From Paracoccaceae bacterium (GTDB lineage: Bacteria; Pseudomonadota; Alphaproteobacteria; Rhodobacterales; Rhodobacteraceae), in NCBI GenBank assembly GCA_030697175.1, contig JAUYQR010000011.1, positions 372,001-436,000 of the forward strand: a stretch of DNA of 64,000 bases, given 5' to 3'. Positions 17,170 through 26,050 of this stretch are shown here, piece after piece (position 1 is the stretch's first letter; each line of letters opens with the position of its first letter). The notes below the pieces were generated by a model, which worked only from the letters and a program-made list of their open reading frames with translations, ran no database searches and had not been told where the DNA came from. The translations under genes were made by a program, and so were the position numbers.

Positions 17170-18633
17170 ATGAGCATCACCTCCGCCCTGTCGAGCGCCC
17201 TGAGCGGCCTGAGCGCCACCTCGCGCCAGGCCGAGGTGCTGTCGTCGAACGTCGCCAACGCGACGACGCCGGGCTATGCCAGACGCGAGGTGCAGTTGGG
17301 CGCGGCAGTGCTGGCAGGCACCGGGCAGGGTGTGGCCGTGCTGGGCATCAGCCGCGACGTCGACCAGTTCCTGATCAACGAGCGCCGCTTGTCGCAGGCC
17401 GGTGACGGTGAGCGCAGCACGACCGCTGCGTTCCTTGGCCGGGTCGAGGATGCGGTCGGCCTGCCCGACGAGCCGGGGTCGATCTCGGCGCGGATCGCCG
17501 CCCTGGAAAGCGCCTTGATCGAAGCGACGGGCCGACCGGATGTCGAGGCGCGGCTGGCCGCTGTGGCAGCTTCGGCGCTGTCGCTGGCTGACGGGCTGAA
17601 CACAGCCTCGCAGGACATGCAGTCAGCCCGCGCCACCGCCGACCGCGACATCGGCACCGAGGTCGACCGGTTGAACGGCGCTCTGGGCCAGATTCACGAA
17701 CTCAATACCGAACTGCGCAGCTTTTCCGCCGCCGGTTATGATGTTTCCGCCCTGCTGGATCAGCGTCAGAAGCTGATCGACGCGGTTGCCCAGATCGTTC
17801 CGCTGCGGGAAATGCCGCGTGGACCGAATCAGGTGGCACTGTACACGATGGGCGGCGTCGCCTTGGTTGATGGCACCGCGGCGGTGCTGGGCTTCACCCC
17901 AACCAACACCATCACGCCTGACATGACGCAGGCCAGCGGGGCCCTGTCCGGGCTGACGGTGAACGGTCGCCCCGTCGATACGGCAGGCGTCGGCAGCCCG
18001 ATCCTTGGTGGCAGGCTGGCCGCCCTGTTCGCCGTGCGTGACGATCTGGCGGTATCGGCCCAGGGCCGGCTGGACGCCGTGGCGCGTGATCTGGTCGAGC
18101 GGTTCTCGCAACCGGGGCTTGATCCGACGCTTGCCCCCGGCACGCCGGGGCTGTTCACCGACCGGGGTCTGGCGCTGGTGCCAGCGGACGAGGTTGGCCT
18201 TGCCGGACGGCTTCGGCTGAACGCTGCGGTCGATCCCGCACAGGGCGGCGCACTGTTCCGGCTGCGCGACGGCCTTGGTGCGGCCACGGCAGGCGCTCCG
18301 GGCAACGGTGGCCTGCTGGTTGGCCTTGGGCAGGCGCTGTCGGTGGCCCGCCCGCTGGCCTCGACCGGGTTCACCGCCGGGTCGCGCAGCCTTGCCGGGC
18401 TGATGGCGGACGTGCTGTCGGACACGGCAACCCGCCGTTTGAGTGCCGACAGTCAGGCCACATTCACCGCAGCCCGGCTTTCGGCGCTGTCCGATCTGGA
18501 AAAGCAGGACGGCGTCGACACCGATCAGGAGATGCAGATGCTTCTGGTGATCGAAAAGAACTATGCCGCCAACGCCAAGGTCATCCAGACGGTTAGTGAC
18601 ATGATCAACACGCTGATCGGACTTGGGTCATGA
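17170..18633 (+). CDS. flgK: Flagellar hook-associated protein 1 FlgK
   Basis: A 487-residue protein at the hook-filament junction. The conserved N-terminal segment (SALSGLSATSRQAEVLSSNV, then NATTPGYARREV) and the C-terminal helix with NYAANAKVIQT are diagnostic of FlgK, which shares end helices with FlgE. The middle is alanine- and leucine-rich and variable. It lies 9 bases after flgE and its stop overlaps flgL by four bases (ATGA). Confidence 0.94.
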   Translation: MSITSALSSALSGLSATSRQAEVLSSNVANATTPGYARREVQLGAAVLAGTGQGVAVLGISRDVDQFLINERRLSQAGDGERSTTAAFLGRVEDAVGLPDEPGSISARIAALESALIEATGRPDVEARLAAVAASALSLADGLNTASQDMQSARATADRDIGTEVDRLNGALGQIHELNTELRSFSAAGYDVSALLDQRQKLIDAVAQIVPLREMPRGPNQVALYTMGGVALVDGTAAVLGFTPTNTITPDMTQASGALSGLTVNGRPVDTAGVGSPILGGRLAALFAVRDDLAVSAQGRLDAVARDLVERFSQPGLDPTLAPGTPGLFTDRGLALVPADEVGLAGRLRLNAAVDPAQGGALFRLRDGLGAATAGAPGNGGLLVGLGQALSVARPLASTGFTAGSRSLAGLMADVLSDTATRRLSADSQATFTAARLSALSDLEKQDGVDTDQEMQMLLVIEKNYAANAKVIQTVSDMINTLIGLGS

Positions 18634-19631
18634 ACCGCATCAGCGTCGGCGACGCCAGCCTGACCTCGATCCTGCAACGGCAAGGCGCCGCGCTGAAGGC
18701 CGACATGCAGCGCGCCAGCACCGAAGTGGTGACAGGCCGCCAGACCGACACCGCAGCCGCCGTTCGCGGCGACCTGACCACGCTTGCGGCACTGGACGCA
18801 AGTCTTGGGCGATTGGCGGCATACCGGTCAACTGCCGCCGACGCGGGCTTCCTTTCGGGCGCCATGCAGACGACGCTTGCCACGCTGACCAGCGTTGCGG
18901 GGCCTGCCGCGACCGCGCTGCTCCGCGCGGCCAGCATGACCACGCCGTCGCAGGTCAACACCGCCGCCGCCGAGGCACGGGTGCGGCTGGATACCGCCCT
19001 TGGGGCGATCAACACGCAGGTCGCCGGGCGGTCGGTCCTGTCCGGGGTAGAGACCGGGGTGTCACCGCTTGGCACGGCAGAGGAATTGCTGGCCGCACTT
19101 GAAACCGCGGTGACCGGGGCGACCACGACGGATGCGATCGAGACCGCCGTGCGCGGCTGGTTCGCCGACCCGGCGGGCTACGGCACGTTCTACCGCGGCG
19201 GGGTGGCGCAGGCGCCGGTCCCGATTGCCCCCGGCGAAAGCGCGGACCTTGCCGTAACCGCGCTGGACCCGGCGTTCAGGGATACGCTGGCGGGGCTGGC
19301 GATGGCGGCGCTTCTGGACCGGGGCCTGATGAATTCCCAACCCAGCGCCCGCGTCGATCTGGCGAACCGCGCCGGGTTGATGCTGCAAAACAGCGAGGAT
19401 GCGCGCGTCGGTCTTGCGGCGCGGATCGGCATCGTCGAAGCGCAGATCGAAACCGCCAGCACCCGCAACGGTGCCGAAGACAGCGCACTGAAGATTGCGC
19501 GCAGTGCAATTGGCGCCGTCGACCCCTATGAGGCCGCCTCGCGGCTGGAAGAACTGCAGGCGGCACTTGAAGCGCTGTACCTGGTCACCGCCCGCGTCTC
19601 GCGGCTTAACCTTGCCGAGTATATCCGATGA
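18630..19631 (+). CDS. flgL: Flagellar hook-associated protein 3 FlgL
   Basis: A 333-residue flagellin-like junction protein that sits between FlgK and the filament. Its N- and C-terminal helices have the flagellin pattern; the C-terminus (DPYEAASRLEELQAALEALY) matches flagellin/FlgL helices that form the inner tube. No signal peptide is present, as expected for type III export. It is coupled on both sides: ATGA overlaps join it to flgK and flgI. Confidence 0.88.
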   Translation: MNRISVGDASLTSILQRQGAALKADMQRASTEVVTGRQTDTAAAVRGDLTTLAALDASLGRLAAYRSTAADAGFLSGAMQTTLATLTSVAGPAATALLRAASMTTPSQVNTAAAEARVRLDTALGAINTQVAGRSVLSGVETGVSPLGTAEELLAALETAVTGATTTDAIETAVRGWFADPAGYGTFYRGGVAQAPVPIAPGESADLAVTALDPAFRDTLAGLAMAALLDRGLMNSQPSARVDLANRAGLMLQNSEDARVGLAARIGIVEAQIETASTRNGAEDSALKIARSAIGAVDPYEAASRLEELQAALEALYLVTARVSRLNLAEYIR

Positions 19632-20719
19632 TCCGTCTGATCCTTGCGTTCCTGTTGTCCGCCAGCATGGCGATGGCCGAACCGATCCGCATCAAGGATC
19701 TGGTGGAGTTCGACGGCGTGCGGGGCAACGATCTGGTCGGCTACGGCCTTGTCGTCGGGCTGAACGGCACCGGCGACGGCATCCGCAACGCGCCCTTTAC
19801 CGAAGAGATCATGGCCAACCTGCTGGAACGGCTGGGCGCGAATGTCACGGGCGAGGAGTTTCGCCCGAAGAACGTGGCGGCGGTGTTCGTGACGGCGGCG
19901 CTGCCGGCCTTTGCCCGGTCTGGCGCGCGGATCGACGTGACCGTTTCGGCCATCGGCGACGCCAAGAGCCTGCTCGGTGGCACGTTGATCATGACACCCC
20001 TGAACGGGGCTGACGGGCAGATCTATGCCGTTGCGCAAGGCACCATCATCGCCGGTGGCGTGGTGGCGGCGGGCGATGCGGCCCGCGTGGTGCAGGGCGT
20101 GCCGACCGCCGGGGTGATCCCTTCGGGCGCACGCGTGGAGCGTGAGGTGGAGTTCGATTTCGCCGGGCTGACGGAACTGCGGATGGCTTTGAAGACCGCC
20201 GATTTCACCACCGCCGAACGCATCGAACGCGCCGTGAACGCCGAGTTTGGCCGCAGCATCGCCCGGATGCTGGATTCAGGCACCGTCAGCATCGACATTC
20301 CGGCGGCAGGGATGCGGTCACCGGCGCATGTCCTCAGCCGGATCGAGGGCATCATGGTCGAGCCGGAAACCCGCGCACGGGTGGTCGTCGACCAGCGGTC
20401 CGGCACCATCGTCATGGGGCAGGATGTGCGGATCAGCCGGGTCGCCGTGGCGCAGGGCAACCTGACCCTGCGGATCGAGGAAAGCCCGATGGTGGTGCAA
20501 CCGAACCCGTTCAGCGCGGGCGAAACGGTGGTGGTTCCCCGCACGCGCACCGATATCGGCAAGGGCGGCAGCGGGCTGGCCGAAGTGCAGGGCGGCACCA
20601 GTCTGGCAGAAGTGGTGGCCGGTCTGAACGCGCTGGGCGTGGCCCCGCACGACATGATCGACATCCTGAAAAGCATCAACGCCGCCGGCGCGCTGCATGC
20701 CGAGTTTCTGGTGAACTGA
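19628..20719 (+). CDS. flgI: Flagellar P-ring protein FlgI
   Basis: A 363-residue periplasmic protein forming the P-ring around the rod. A Sec signal peptide occupies residues 1-18 (ending AMA-EPIRI). The family hallmark NDLVGYGLVVGLNGTGDG-like stretch follows at about 36-53, and the C-terminal DMIDILKSINAAGALHAE matches FlgI. P-ring assembly in the periplasm explains the Sec signal, unlike its type-III-exported neighbours. It overlaps flgL by four bases and ends the block. Confidence 0.96.
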   Translation: MIRLILAFLLSASMAMAEPIRIKDLVEFDGVRGNDLVGYGLVVGLNGTGDGIRNAPFTEEIMANLLERLGANVTGEEFRPKNVAAVFVTAALPAFARSGARIDVTVSAIGDAKSLLGGTLIMTPLNGADGQIYAVAQGTIIAGGVVAAGDAARVVQGVPTAGVIPSGARVEREVEFDFAGLTELRMALKTADFTTAERIERAVNAEFGRSIARMLDSGTVSIDIPAAGMRSPAHVLSRIEGIMVEPETRARVVVDQRSGTIVMGQDVRISRVAVAQGNLTLRIEESPMVVQPNPFSAGETVVVPRTRTDIGKGGSGLAEVQGGTSLAEVVAGLNALGVAPHDMIDILKSINAAGALHAEFLVN

Positions 20720-20740
20720 GCCCGACAAACCCGGAGCCGG

Positions 20741-21520
20741 TCAGCCGCGCGGCGGTTGCAGCAGACCGCGCTGCACCGCGGGGCGGGCAAGAAACCGGTC
20801 AAGATAGGCCGGGACATGCTTGAGATGATCCCAGCCGGCAATGTCTGCGGCCTTGTAGAAATCGCGCAGCGCCCGCAGCCAGGGGGCAATCGCGATGTCG
20901 GCAATGGAATACTCGCCTGCGATCCAGTCCTTGCCCGCCAGCGCGCCATCCAGCACTTTCAGCAGCCGCTCCGCCTCGGCGCGGTAGCGTTCCTTGGGGC
21001 GAGGGTCGCTGATTTCCTTCCCTGCAAAGTGGTGAAAGTAGCCTAGCTGGCCGAACATAGGGCCGATACCGCCCATCTGGAACATCAGCCATTGCAGCAC
21101 CTGCCAGCGGCTGGCCTCCGGCATCAGCTTGCCGGACTTTTCCGCGATGTAGATCAGGATCGCCCCGCTTTCGAACAGCGCCAGCGGCACCCCACCCGGC
21201 CCATGCGGATCAATCATCGCGGGGATCTTGTTGTTCGGATTGAGGCTGAGGAATTCAGGGCTGGTCTGGTCGTTCGTGGCAAAGTTGACGAGGTGGGCAT
21301 CGTAAGGCAGACCCGCCTCTTCCAGCGCGATCGAGACCTTCACGCCATTCGGCGTCGGCAGCGAATAAAGCTGGATCGCATCCGGATTGCGCGGCGGCCA
21401 TTTCCGGGTGATCGGATAATCGGCAAGACTTGGCAAATTGCATTCCTCCGGCGGGATTTGGGGCAGGATACGGAAAAATTCCCCGTGCGACAGCGAACTC
21501 TGCTGTGCCATAGTCGCCAT
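20741..21520 (-). CDS. Glutathione S-transferase family protein (YfcG/YghU type)
   Basis: A 259-residue GST-like protein. The thioredoxin-like domain begins at [20 protein letters not shown] and contains the [11 protein letters not shown] loop with the conserved cis-Pro; the helical C-terminal domain ends in the [11 protein letters not shown] motif seen in YfcG and YghU, which act as disulfide reductases with glutathione. An N-terminal extension of about 45 residues precedes the GST fold, as in YghU. The start is uncertain between ATG 21520 and ATG 21511; no strong ribosome binding site is present. It faces mscL across 65 bases. Confidence 0.85.
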   Translation of the reverse strand: MATMAQQSSLSHGEFFRILPQIPPEECNLPSLADYPITRKWPPRNPDAIQLYSLPTPNGVKVSIALEEAGLPYDAHLVNFATNDQTSPEFLSLNPNNKIPAMIDPHGPGGVPLALFESGAILIYIAEKSGKLMPEASRWQVLQWLMFQMGGIGPMFGQLGYFHHFAGKEISDPRPKERYRAEAERLLKVLDGALAGKDWIAGEYSIADIAIAPWLRALRDFYKAADIAGWDHLKHVPAYLDRFLARPAVQRGLLQPPRG

Positions 21521-21585
21521 GGCTATGTGCAGCTCCGAAAGACACAACATCCGCCGTCCAGGCAGAGAACGAAGGGAACCGTGTA

Positions 21586-22005
21586 ATGCTTAATGAATTC
21601 AAGGCGTTCATCGCCAAAGGAAATGTCGTCGACCTTGCGGTCGGTATCATCATCGGTGCGGCCTTTATGGCCATCGTCAACTCGCTGGTTGGTGATCTGA
21701 TCAACCCGCTGATCGGTCTTGCGACGGGTGGAGTCGATTTCTCCAACCTGTTCATCGACCTTTCGGGCACCAACCCGACCTCGCTGGCCGTGGCGAAAGA
21801 GGCCGGCGCGCCGGTCTTTGCCTATGGCGCGTTCATCACTGCGGTGATCAACTTTCTGATCATCGCCTGGGTGGTGTTCCTGCTGGTCAAGGCGGTGAAC
21901 AAGCTGAAAGAGGCGACCGCACGCAAGGAAGCGGCCGAAGCTGCTGCTGCCGGGCCGACCGAGGTGGACCTGTTGAAGGAAATCCTCGTTCAGTTGAAGA
22001 AGTAA
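21586..22005 (+). CDS. mscL: Large-conductance mechanosensitive channel MscL
   Basis: A 139-residue pentameric channel that opens under membrane tension to release solutes after osmotic downshock. The amphipathic N-terminal helix ([13 protein letters not shown]) and first membrane helix ([14 protein letters not shown], residues 14-27) are highly typical. A second membrane helix lies at about 85-105, followed by an Ala/Glu-rich linker and the C-terminal helix [13 protein letters not shown]. Length is standard. A clear hairpin terminator follows at 22025. Confidence 0.97.
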   Translation: MLNEFKAFIAKGNVVDLAVGIIIGAAFMAIVNSLVGDLINPLIGLATGGVDFSNLFIDLSGTNPTSLAVAKEAGAPVFAYGAFITAVINFLIIAWVVFLLVKAVNKLKEATARKEAAEAAAAGPTEVDLLKEILVQLKK

Positions 22006-22024
22006 ACGGGACACCCGATTGCCG

Positions 22025-22051
22025 AAGGCCCCCGACAGTATCGGGGGCCTT
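22025..22051. terminator. Bidirectional hairpin terminator between mscL and ald
   Basis: AAGGCCCCCGA (22025-22035) pairs perfectly with TCGGGGGCCTT (22041-22051) around the loop CAGTA, and is followed by TT on the plus strand. It lies between the convergent stops of mscL and ald and could end both transcripts. Confidence 0.85.
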
Positions 22052-22062
22052 TTGCGTTCAGG

Positions 22063-23181
22063 TCAAAGCGCCAGCGCGTCGGTCGCCGAGATCACTGGCA
22101 GGCCCAGTGCTGCACCGACCGCGGCATAGGTCAGCTTGCCCTTGTGGGTGTTCAGACCGGCCAGCAGGTGCTTGTCATCGGCGCAGGCCTTCTTCCAGCC
22201 CTTGTCGGCCAGCGCCAGCATGAAGGGCATTGTCGCGTTGCCCAAGGCTTGCGTCGAGGTGCGCGCCACCGCGCCGGGCATGTTGGCGACGCAGTAGTGC
22301 ATGATCCCGTCAACCTCGTAGATCGGGTCCTGGTGGGTGGTGGCGCGCGACGTCTCGAAGCAGCCGCCCTGGTCGATGGCGACGTCGACCAGCGCCGCGC
22401 CCGGCTTCAGGTCTTTCAGTTGCGCGCGGCTGATCAGCTTTGGTGCGGCGGCACCGGGGATCAGCACCGCCCCGATGATAAGGTCGGCCTCGCGCGCCAG
22501 TGCGATGGTGTTGCCCGCGCTGGCATAGGCGTTCTTGAAATCGCGCCCGAACACGTCATCCAGATAGCGCAAGCGGTTGATCGAGCGGTCCAGAACCGTC
22601 ACGTCCGCACCCATCCCGGCCGCAACCTTGGCCGCATGGGTGCCGACAACCCCGCCACCGATGACCAGCACCTTCGCCGGCGACACGCCCGGCACGCCGC
22701 CCAGCAGGACGCCGCGCCCACCATTGGCCTTTTGCAGCGTCCACGCCCCGACCTGCGGCGCCAGACGGCCCGCAACCTCGGACATCGGCGCAAGCAGGGG
22801 CAGGCCGCCACGATCATCCGTCACCGTCTCGTAGGCGATCGCCGTGACGCCCGAGGCGAGCAGATCTGCCGTCTGCTCGGGATCGGGCGCGAGGTGAAGG
22901 TAGGTGAACAAGACCTGCCCCTCGCGCAGCCGCTTGCGCTCCACGGCCTGCGGTTCCTTGACCTTGACGATCATGTCGGCGGCGGCGAACACGTCTTCCG
23001 CCGTGCCGACGATCCTTGCACCCGCCGCCTGATAATCCGCGTCCGAAAAGCCCGCGCCCATTCCGGCACCGGTTTCGATCATCACGGAATGGCCATGCGC
23101 CACCGCTTCACGCGCGGCATCCGGGGTCATGCCGACGCGGAATTCCTGCGGCTTGATTTCTTTCGGGCAACCGATTTTCAT
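22063..23181 (-). CDS. ald: Alanine dehydrogenase
   Basis: A 372-residue NAD-dependent enzyme interconverting L-alanine and pyruvate plus ammonia. Lys75 in VKVKEP and His96 in TYLHLAP are the substrate-binding and catalytic residues of the family, and the Rossmann motif GGGVVGTHAA follows in the central domain. ATG 23181 has GGGAG upstream; a longer open frame exists but starts within the divergent promoter. The Lrp-type gene transcribed away from it is the likely regulator, as AldR is in other bacteria. Confidence 0.96.
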   Translation of the reverse strand: MKIGCPKEIKPQEFRVGMTPDAAREAVAHGHSVMIETGAGMGAGFSDADYQAAGARIVGTAEDVFAAADMIVKVKEPQAVERKRLREGQVLFTYLHLAPDPEQTADLLASGVTAIAYETVTDDRGGLPLLAPMSEVAGRLAPQVGAWTLQKANGGRGVLLGGVPGVSPAKVLVIGGGVVGTHAAKVAAGMGADVTVLDRSINRLRYLDDVFGRDFKNAYASAGNTIALAREADLIIGAVLIPGAAAPKLISRAQLKDLKPGAALVDVAIDQGGCFETSRATTHQDPIYEVDGIMHYCVANMPGAVARTSTQALGNATMPFMLALADKGWKKACADDKHLLAGLNTHKGKLTYAAVGAALGLPVISATDALAL

Positions 23182-23331
23182 TGCTGTCTCCCTGCGGGCC
23201 AAAACGGCCCTTGTGGGCTCAGTGTTTGCCTGTTTCTTCGCAAATGCTTTGAATTCTGGGTGACGGGCCACGCTGCATGGCGTAGATTCTGCCGAAGATT
23301 ACGCATACAGCCGAAGAAAATTGCACCGATC

Positions 23332-23790
23332 ATGGATCTTGACGCAACCGACCGCCGCATCCTGACTGTCCTGCAAAAGGAAGGGCGGATCACCAATGCC
23401 GAGCTTTCCGAACAGGTCAACCTGTCGCCCTCGGCCTGCCACCGCCGCGTGCAGCGGTTGGAGGAAGAGGGGTATATCGCGGGTTATGTGGCCCTTCTTG
23501 ACACGCGCAAGATGGGGCGGCTGACCACGGTGTTCGTCGAAATCACCCTGCAAAGTCAGGCCGAAGACCTGCTTGACGCCTTTGAGCGCGAGGTGGCGCG
23601 GGTGCCGGATCTGCTGGAGTGTCACCTGATGGCGGGGACGGCGGATTACCTCCTCAAGATCATGGCCGAGGATACCGAGGATTTCGCCCGCATCCACCGC
23701 CAGTTCCTGAGCCGTCTGCCCGGCGTGCGGCAGATGCAATCAAGTTTTGCGCTGCGCACGGTGGTGAAAACCACGGCGCTTGCGGTCTGA
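23332..23790 (+). CDS. Lrp/AsnC family transcriptional regulator
   Basis: A 152-residue regulator. The AsnC-type helix-turn-helix covers residues 1-60 (LDATDRRIL at the start, LSPSACHRRVQRLE as recognition helix) and the ligand-binding RAM domain fills the rest. ATG 23332 gives the normal length; the open frame extends much further upstream across ald but without any support. It is divergent from ald with a 150-base gap, so it probably activates or represses ald in response to alanine. Confidence 0.92.
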   Translation: MDLDATDRRILTVLQKEGRITNAELSEQVNLSPSACHRRVQRLEEEGYIAGYVALLDTRKMGRLTTVFVEITLQSQAEDLLDAFEREVARVPDLLECHLMAGTADYLLKIMAEDTEDFARIHRQFLSRLPGVRQMQSSFALRTVVKTTALAV

Positions 23791-23849
23791 ACGTCACCGG
23801 ACTGTTACAAAGTCTTGGCATTTCCGTCCGGCAAACCCGGAGATACCTG

Positions 23850-24344
23850 ATGACCGCCCCCTTCCACGTCCTGTTCCTGTGCACCGGCAATTCCGCCCGG
23901 TCGATCCTGGCCGAAGCGATCATGAACCGCGAAGGCAACGGTCGCTTCATCGCGCACTCTGCCGGGTCACGTCCGACCGGGGCGCCGAACCCGTTCGCGC
24001 TGTCGCTGTTGCAGCGCGAGGGGTTCGACACCGGTTTTGCGCGGTCGAAAAGCTGGGATGAGTTCGCCGCCCCCGGTGCGCCTAAACTGGATTTCGTGTT
24101 CACCGTCTGCGACAGCGCGGCGGCCGAGGAGTGCCCCTATTGGCCGGGCCAGCCCGTCAGCGCGCACTGGGGCCTACCTGACCCGGCCGCGGTTCAGGGC
24201 AGCGACGCGGAAAAGGCGCTGGCCTTTGCCGACACCTACCGCGCGCTGAACCGCCGCATTCAGGCCTTTGCCGCCCTGCCGATCGCCACGCTGGACGCGC
24301 TGACCCTGAAGGCGCGGCTGACCGAAATCGGCCGCAGCGAATGA
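23850..24344 (+). CDS. arsC: ArsC-type arsenate reductase (LMW phosphatase family)
   Basis: A 164-residue protein of the low-molecular-weight tyrosine phosphatase fold. The CX5R loop is at Cys11-Arg17 (CTGNSAR) and the family segment HWGLPDPA is near residue 107. Thioredoxin-coupled ArsC proteins reduce arsenate to arsenite. CGGAGATACCTG precedes ATG 23850. Its stop overlaps the aquaporin gene by four bases, and that partner could let arsenite leave the cell. A plain protein-tyrosine phosphatase is less likely given this neighbour. Confidence 0.85.
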   Translation: MTAPFHVLFLCTGNSARSILAEAIMNREGNGRFIAHSAGSRPTGAPNPFALSLLQREGFDTGFARSKSWDEFAAPGAPKLDFVFTVCDSAAAEECPYWPGQPVSAHWGLPDPAAVQGSDAEKALAFADTYRALNRRIQAFAALPIATLDALTLKARLTEIGRSE

Positions 24345-25000
24345 CCGCACGCCGCCTTGTGGCCGAGGCCCTTGGCACCGGGCTTCTGGTCACCGCAGTC
24401 GTCGGGTCGGGCATCATGGCCGACCGGCTGACGGCGGACGTGGCGCTGGCGCTGTTGGCCAACACCATCGCCACGGCGGCGGCGCTTTTGGTGCTGATCA
24501 CGATCTTCGCCCCGGTATCGGGCGCGCATTTCAACCCGGCCGTGACGCTGGTCTTTGGCCTCCGGGGTGAGATCGCACCGATGCTGGCAGCGGCCTTCGT
24601 TGCCGCGCAGATCATCGGCGGAGTGGCCGGATCGTTGCTGGCGCACGCCATGTTTGAACTGCCCGTCTTGCAGGTATCGACAACCCTGCGCAGCGGCACT
24701 GGCCAGTGGATCGCCGAAGGCGTGGCGACCTTTGGGCTATTGCTGACGATTCTGGGCGCGATCCATGCGCGGGCCAACGTGGCGCTGATGGTCGCGGCCT
24801 ATATCGCGGCGGCCTATTGGTTCACCGCGTCGACCAGCTTTGCCAACCCGGCGGTGGCGCTGGCGCGGGCTTTTTCCGACACGTTCGCCGGCATCCGCCC
24901 GGTTGATCTGCCCGGCTTCTGGCTGGCGCAGATTGCAGGCGCGCTGTTGGCCGCAGGGCTGGCGCGCTGGCTTTTCGCCAATGAAAAACCCCCGGCCTGA
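24341..25000 (+). CDS. Aquaglyceroporin-like MIP channel (AqpS-like)
   Basis: A 219-residue inner-membrane channel with six membrane spans and the two pore half-helices of the major intrinsic protein family. Both NPA motifs are intact, at residues 65-67 and 169-171, and Arg176 follows the second one where the selectivity-filter Arg is expected. It is translationally coupled to arsC (ATGA). In Sinorhizobium meliloti AqpS passes arsenite produced by ArsC out of the cell, so the same job is likely here. Its last codons overlap the rpsU terminator. Confidence 0.9.
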   Translation: MTARRLVAEALGTGLLVTAVVGSGIMADRLTADVALALLANTIATAAALLVLITIFAPVSGAHFNPAVTLVFGLRGEIAPMLAAAFVAAQIIGGVAGSLLAHAMFELPVLQVSTTLRSGTGQWIAEGVATFGLLLTILGAIHARANVALMVAAYIAAAYWFTASTSFANPAVALARAFSDTFAGIRPVDLPGFWLAQIAGALLAAGLARWLFANEKPPA

Positions 25001-25012
25001 AGGACGGGGGTT
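24984..25012 (-). terminator. Rho-independent terminator for rpsU, inside the end of the aquaporin gene
   Basis: On the minus strand the 8-bp stem AACCCCCG / CGGGGGTT (arms 25005-25012 and 24987-24994) is followed by a run of five T. It lies 38 bases past the rpsU stop. One arm is the coding sequence for the last residues of the convergent aquaporin gene. A smaller GGGTA-TCGC-TACCC hairpin lies between it and rpsU. Confidence 0.8.
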
Positions 25013-25050
25013 GATCGGGCGGGTATCGCTACCCCAGTGTCGCTGACGTC

Positions 25051-25257
25051 TTAAAGACCGCCTTCACGCTGAAGCTTCTTCCGGGCGAGTTTCCTCGCGC
25101 GGCGCACGGCTTCGGCTTGTTCGCGTGCTTTCTTGACGGAGGGCTTCTCGAAATGCTGCTTGAGCTTCATTTCCCGAAACACCCCTTCGCGCTGAAGTTT
25201 TTTCTTCAGGGCACGGAGAGCCTGTTCGACGTTGTTATCGCGGACGCTGACCTGCAT
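25051..25257 (-). CDS. rpsU: 30S ribosomal protein S21
   Basis: A 68-residue, very basic ribosomal protein of the small subunit. The start [20 protein letters not shown] is diagnostic for S21, as is the C-terminal Arg/Lys-rich helix. Length and composition fit alphaproteobacterial S21. It is monocistronic, running convergent with the aquaporin gene and divergent from the COQ9 gene, with its terminator at 24984-25012. Confidence 0.97.
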   Translation of the reverse strand: MQVSVRDNNVEQALRALKKKLQREGVFREMKLKQHFEKPSVKKAREQAEAVRRARKLARKKLQREGGL

Positions 25258-25365
25258 GTGGTTGTCACCACCTTCCTAGGTTAAAGTTGCACTGACTTGT
25301 GCAGGCCCGCGGCCTATATCAAACAAGGGTGGGCTTGTCCACCACGCGGCAGGACGGAGGCTGAC

Positions 25366-26040
25366 ATGACCGAGACGACCCAAAAGGACCGGATTCTGGA
25401 CGCGGCACTGGCGCATGTGCCGTTTGACGGCTGGTCGGAAACCACGTTCCGCGCGGCGATTGCCGATGCGGGCGTGGCCGATGCTCTGGCGCGGGCGCTG
25501 TTCCCCAGGGGCGGCGTCGATCTGGCGCTGGCCTACCACGCGCGCGGCGATGCCGAGATGGTGGCACGGCTGGCCGCGATGGACCTGTCGTCGATGCGGT
25601 TTCGGGATCGGATAGCACTTGCGGTGCGGACAAGGCTGGAACTGGCCGACAGGGAGCTGGTGCGCCGGGGCACGACGCTGTTCGCGTTGCCACAGCACGC
25701 CGCCGATGGGGCAAAGGCGCTGTGGGGCACCACCGACAAGATCTGGACGGCGCTGGGCGACACCTCGACCGACCTCAACTGGTATACCAAGCGCGGCACG
25801 CTGACGGCGGTCTATGGCGCGACGGTGCTTTACTGGCTGGGCGATGGCAGCCTTGACCATCAGGCGAGCTGGGATTTTCTGGACCGCCGCATCGACCAGG
25901 TCATGCAGTTCGAGAAGTTCAAGGCGGGTCTGGCCGAAAATCCGCTTGGCAAGGCGCTGAAAAACGGGCCTTTCAAGATTCTGGAAAGGGTTCGTGCGCC
26001 AAGGATGCCGGATGACCTGCCCGGTCGCCACCTGTTCTGA
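25366..26040 (+). CDS. COQ9 family protein
   Basis: A 224-residue protein of the COQ9 family, which has a TetR-like helical fold and binds lipids in ubiquinone biosynthesis in mitochondria and alphaproteobacteria. The N-terminal helix-turn-helix-like part (residues 5-50) and the C-terminal SLDHQASWDFLDRRIDQVM segment match the family. ATG 25366 has GGAGG upstream. The next gene, a quinone oxidoreductase, follows after 10 bases and is probably cotranscribed. Confidence 0.9.
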   Translation: MTETTQKDRILDAALAHVPFDGWSETTFRAAIADAGVADALARALFPRGGVDLALAYHARGDAEMVARLAAMDLSSMRFRDRIALAVRTRLELADRELVRRGTTLFALPQHAADGAKALWGTTDKIWTALGDTSTDLNWYTKRGTLTAVYGATVLYWLGDGSLDHQASWDFLDRRIDQVMQFEKFKAGLAENPLGKALKNGPFKILERVRAPRMPDDLPGRHLF

Positions 26041-26050
26041 AAGGCCCGCA

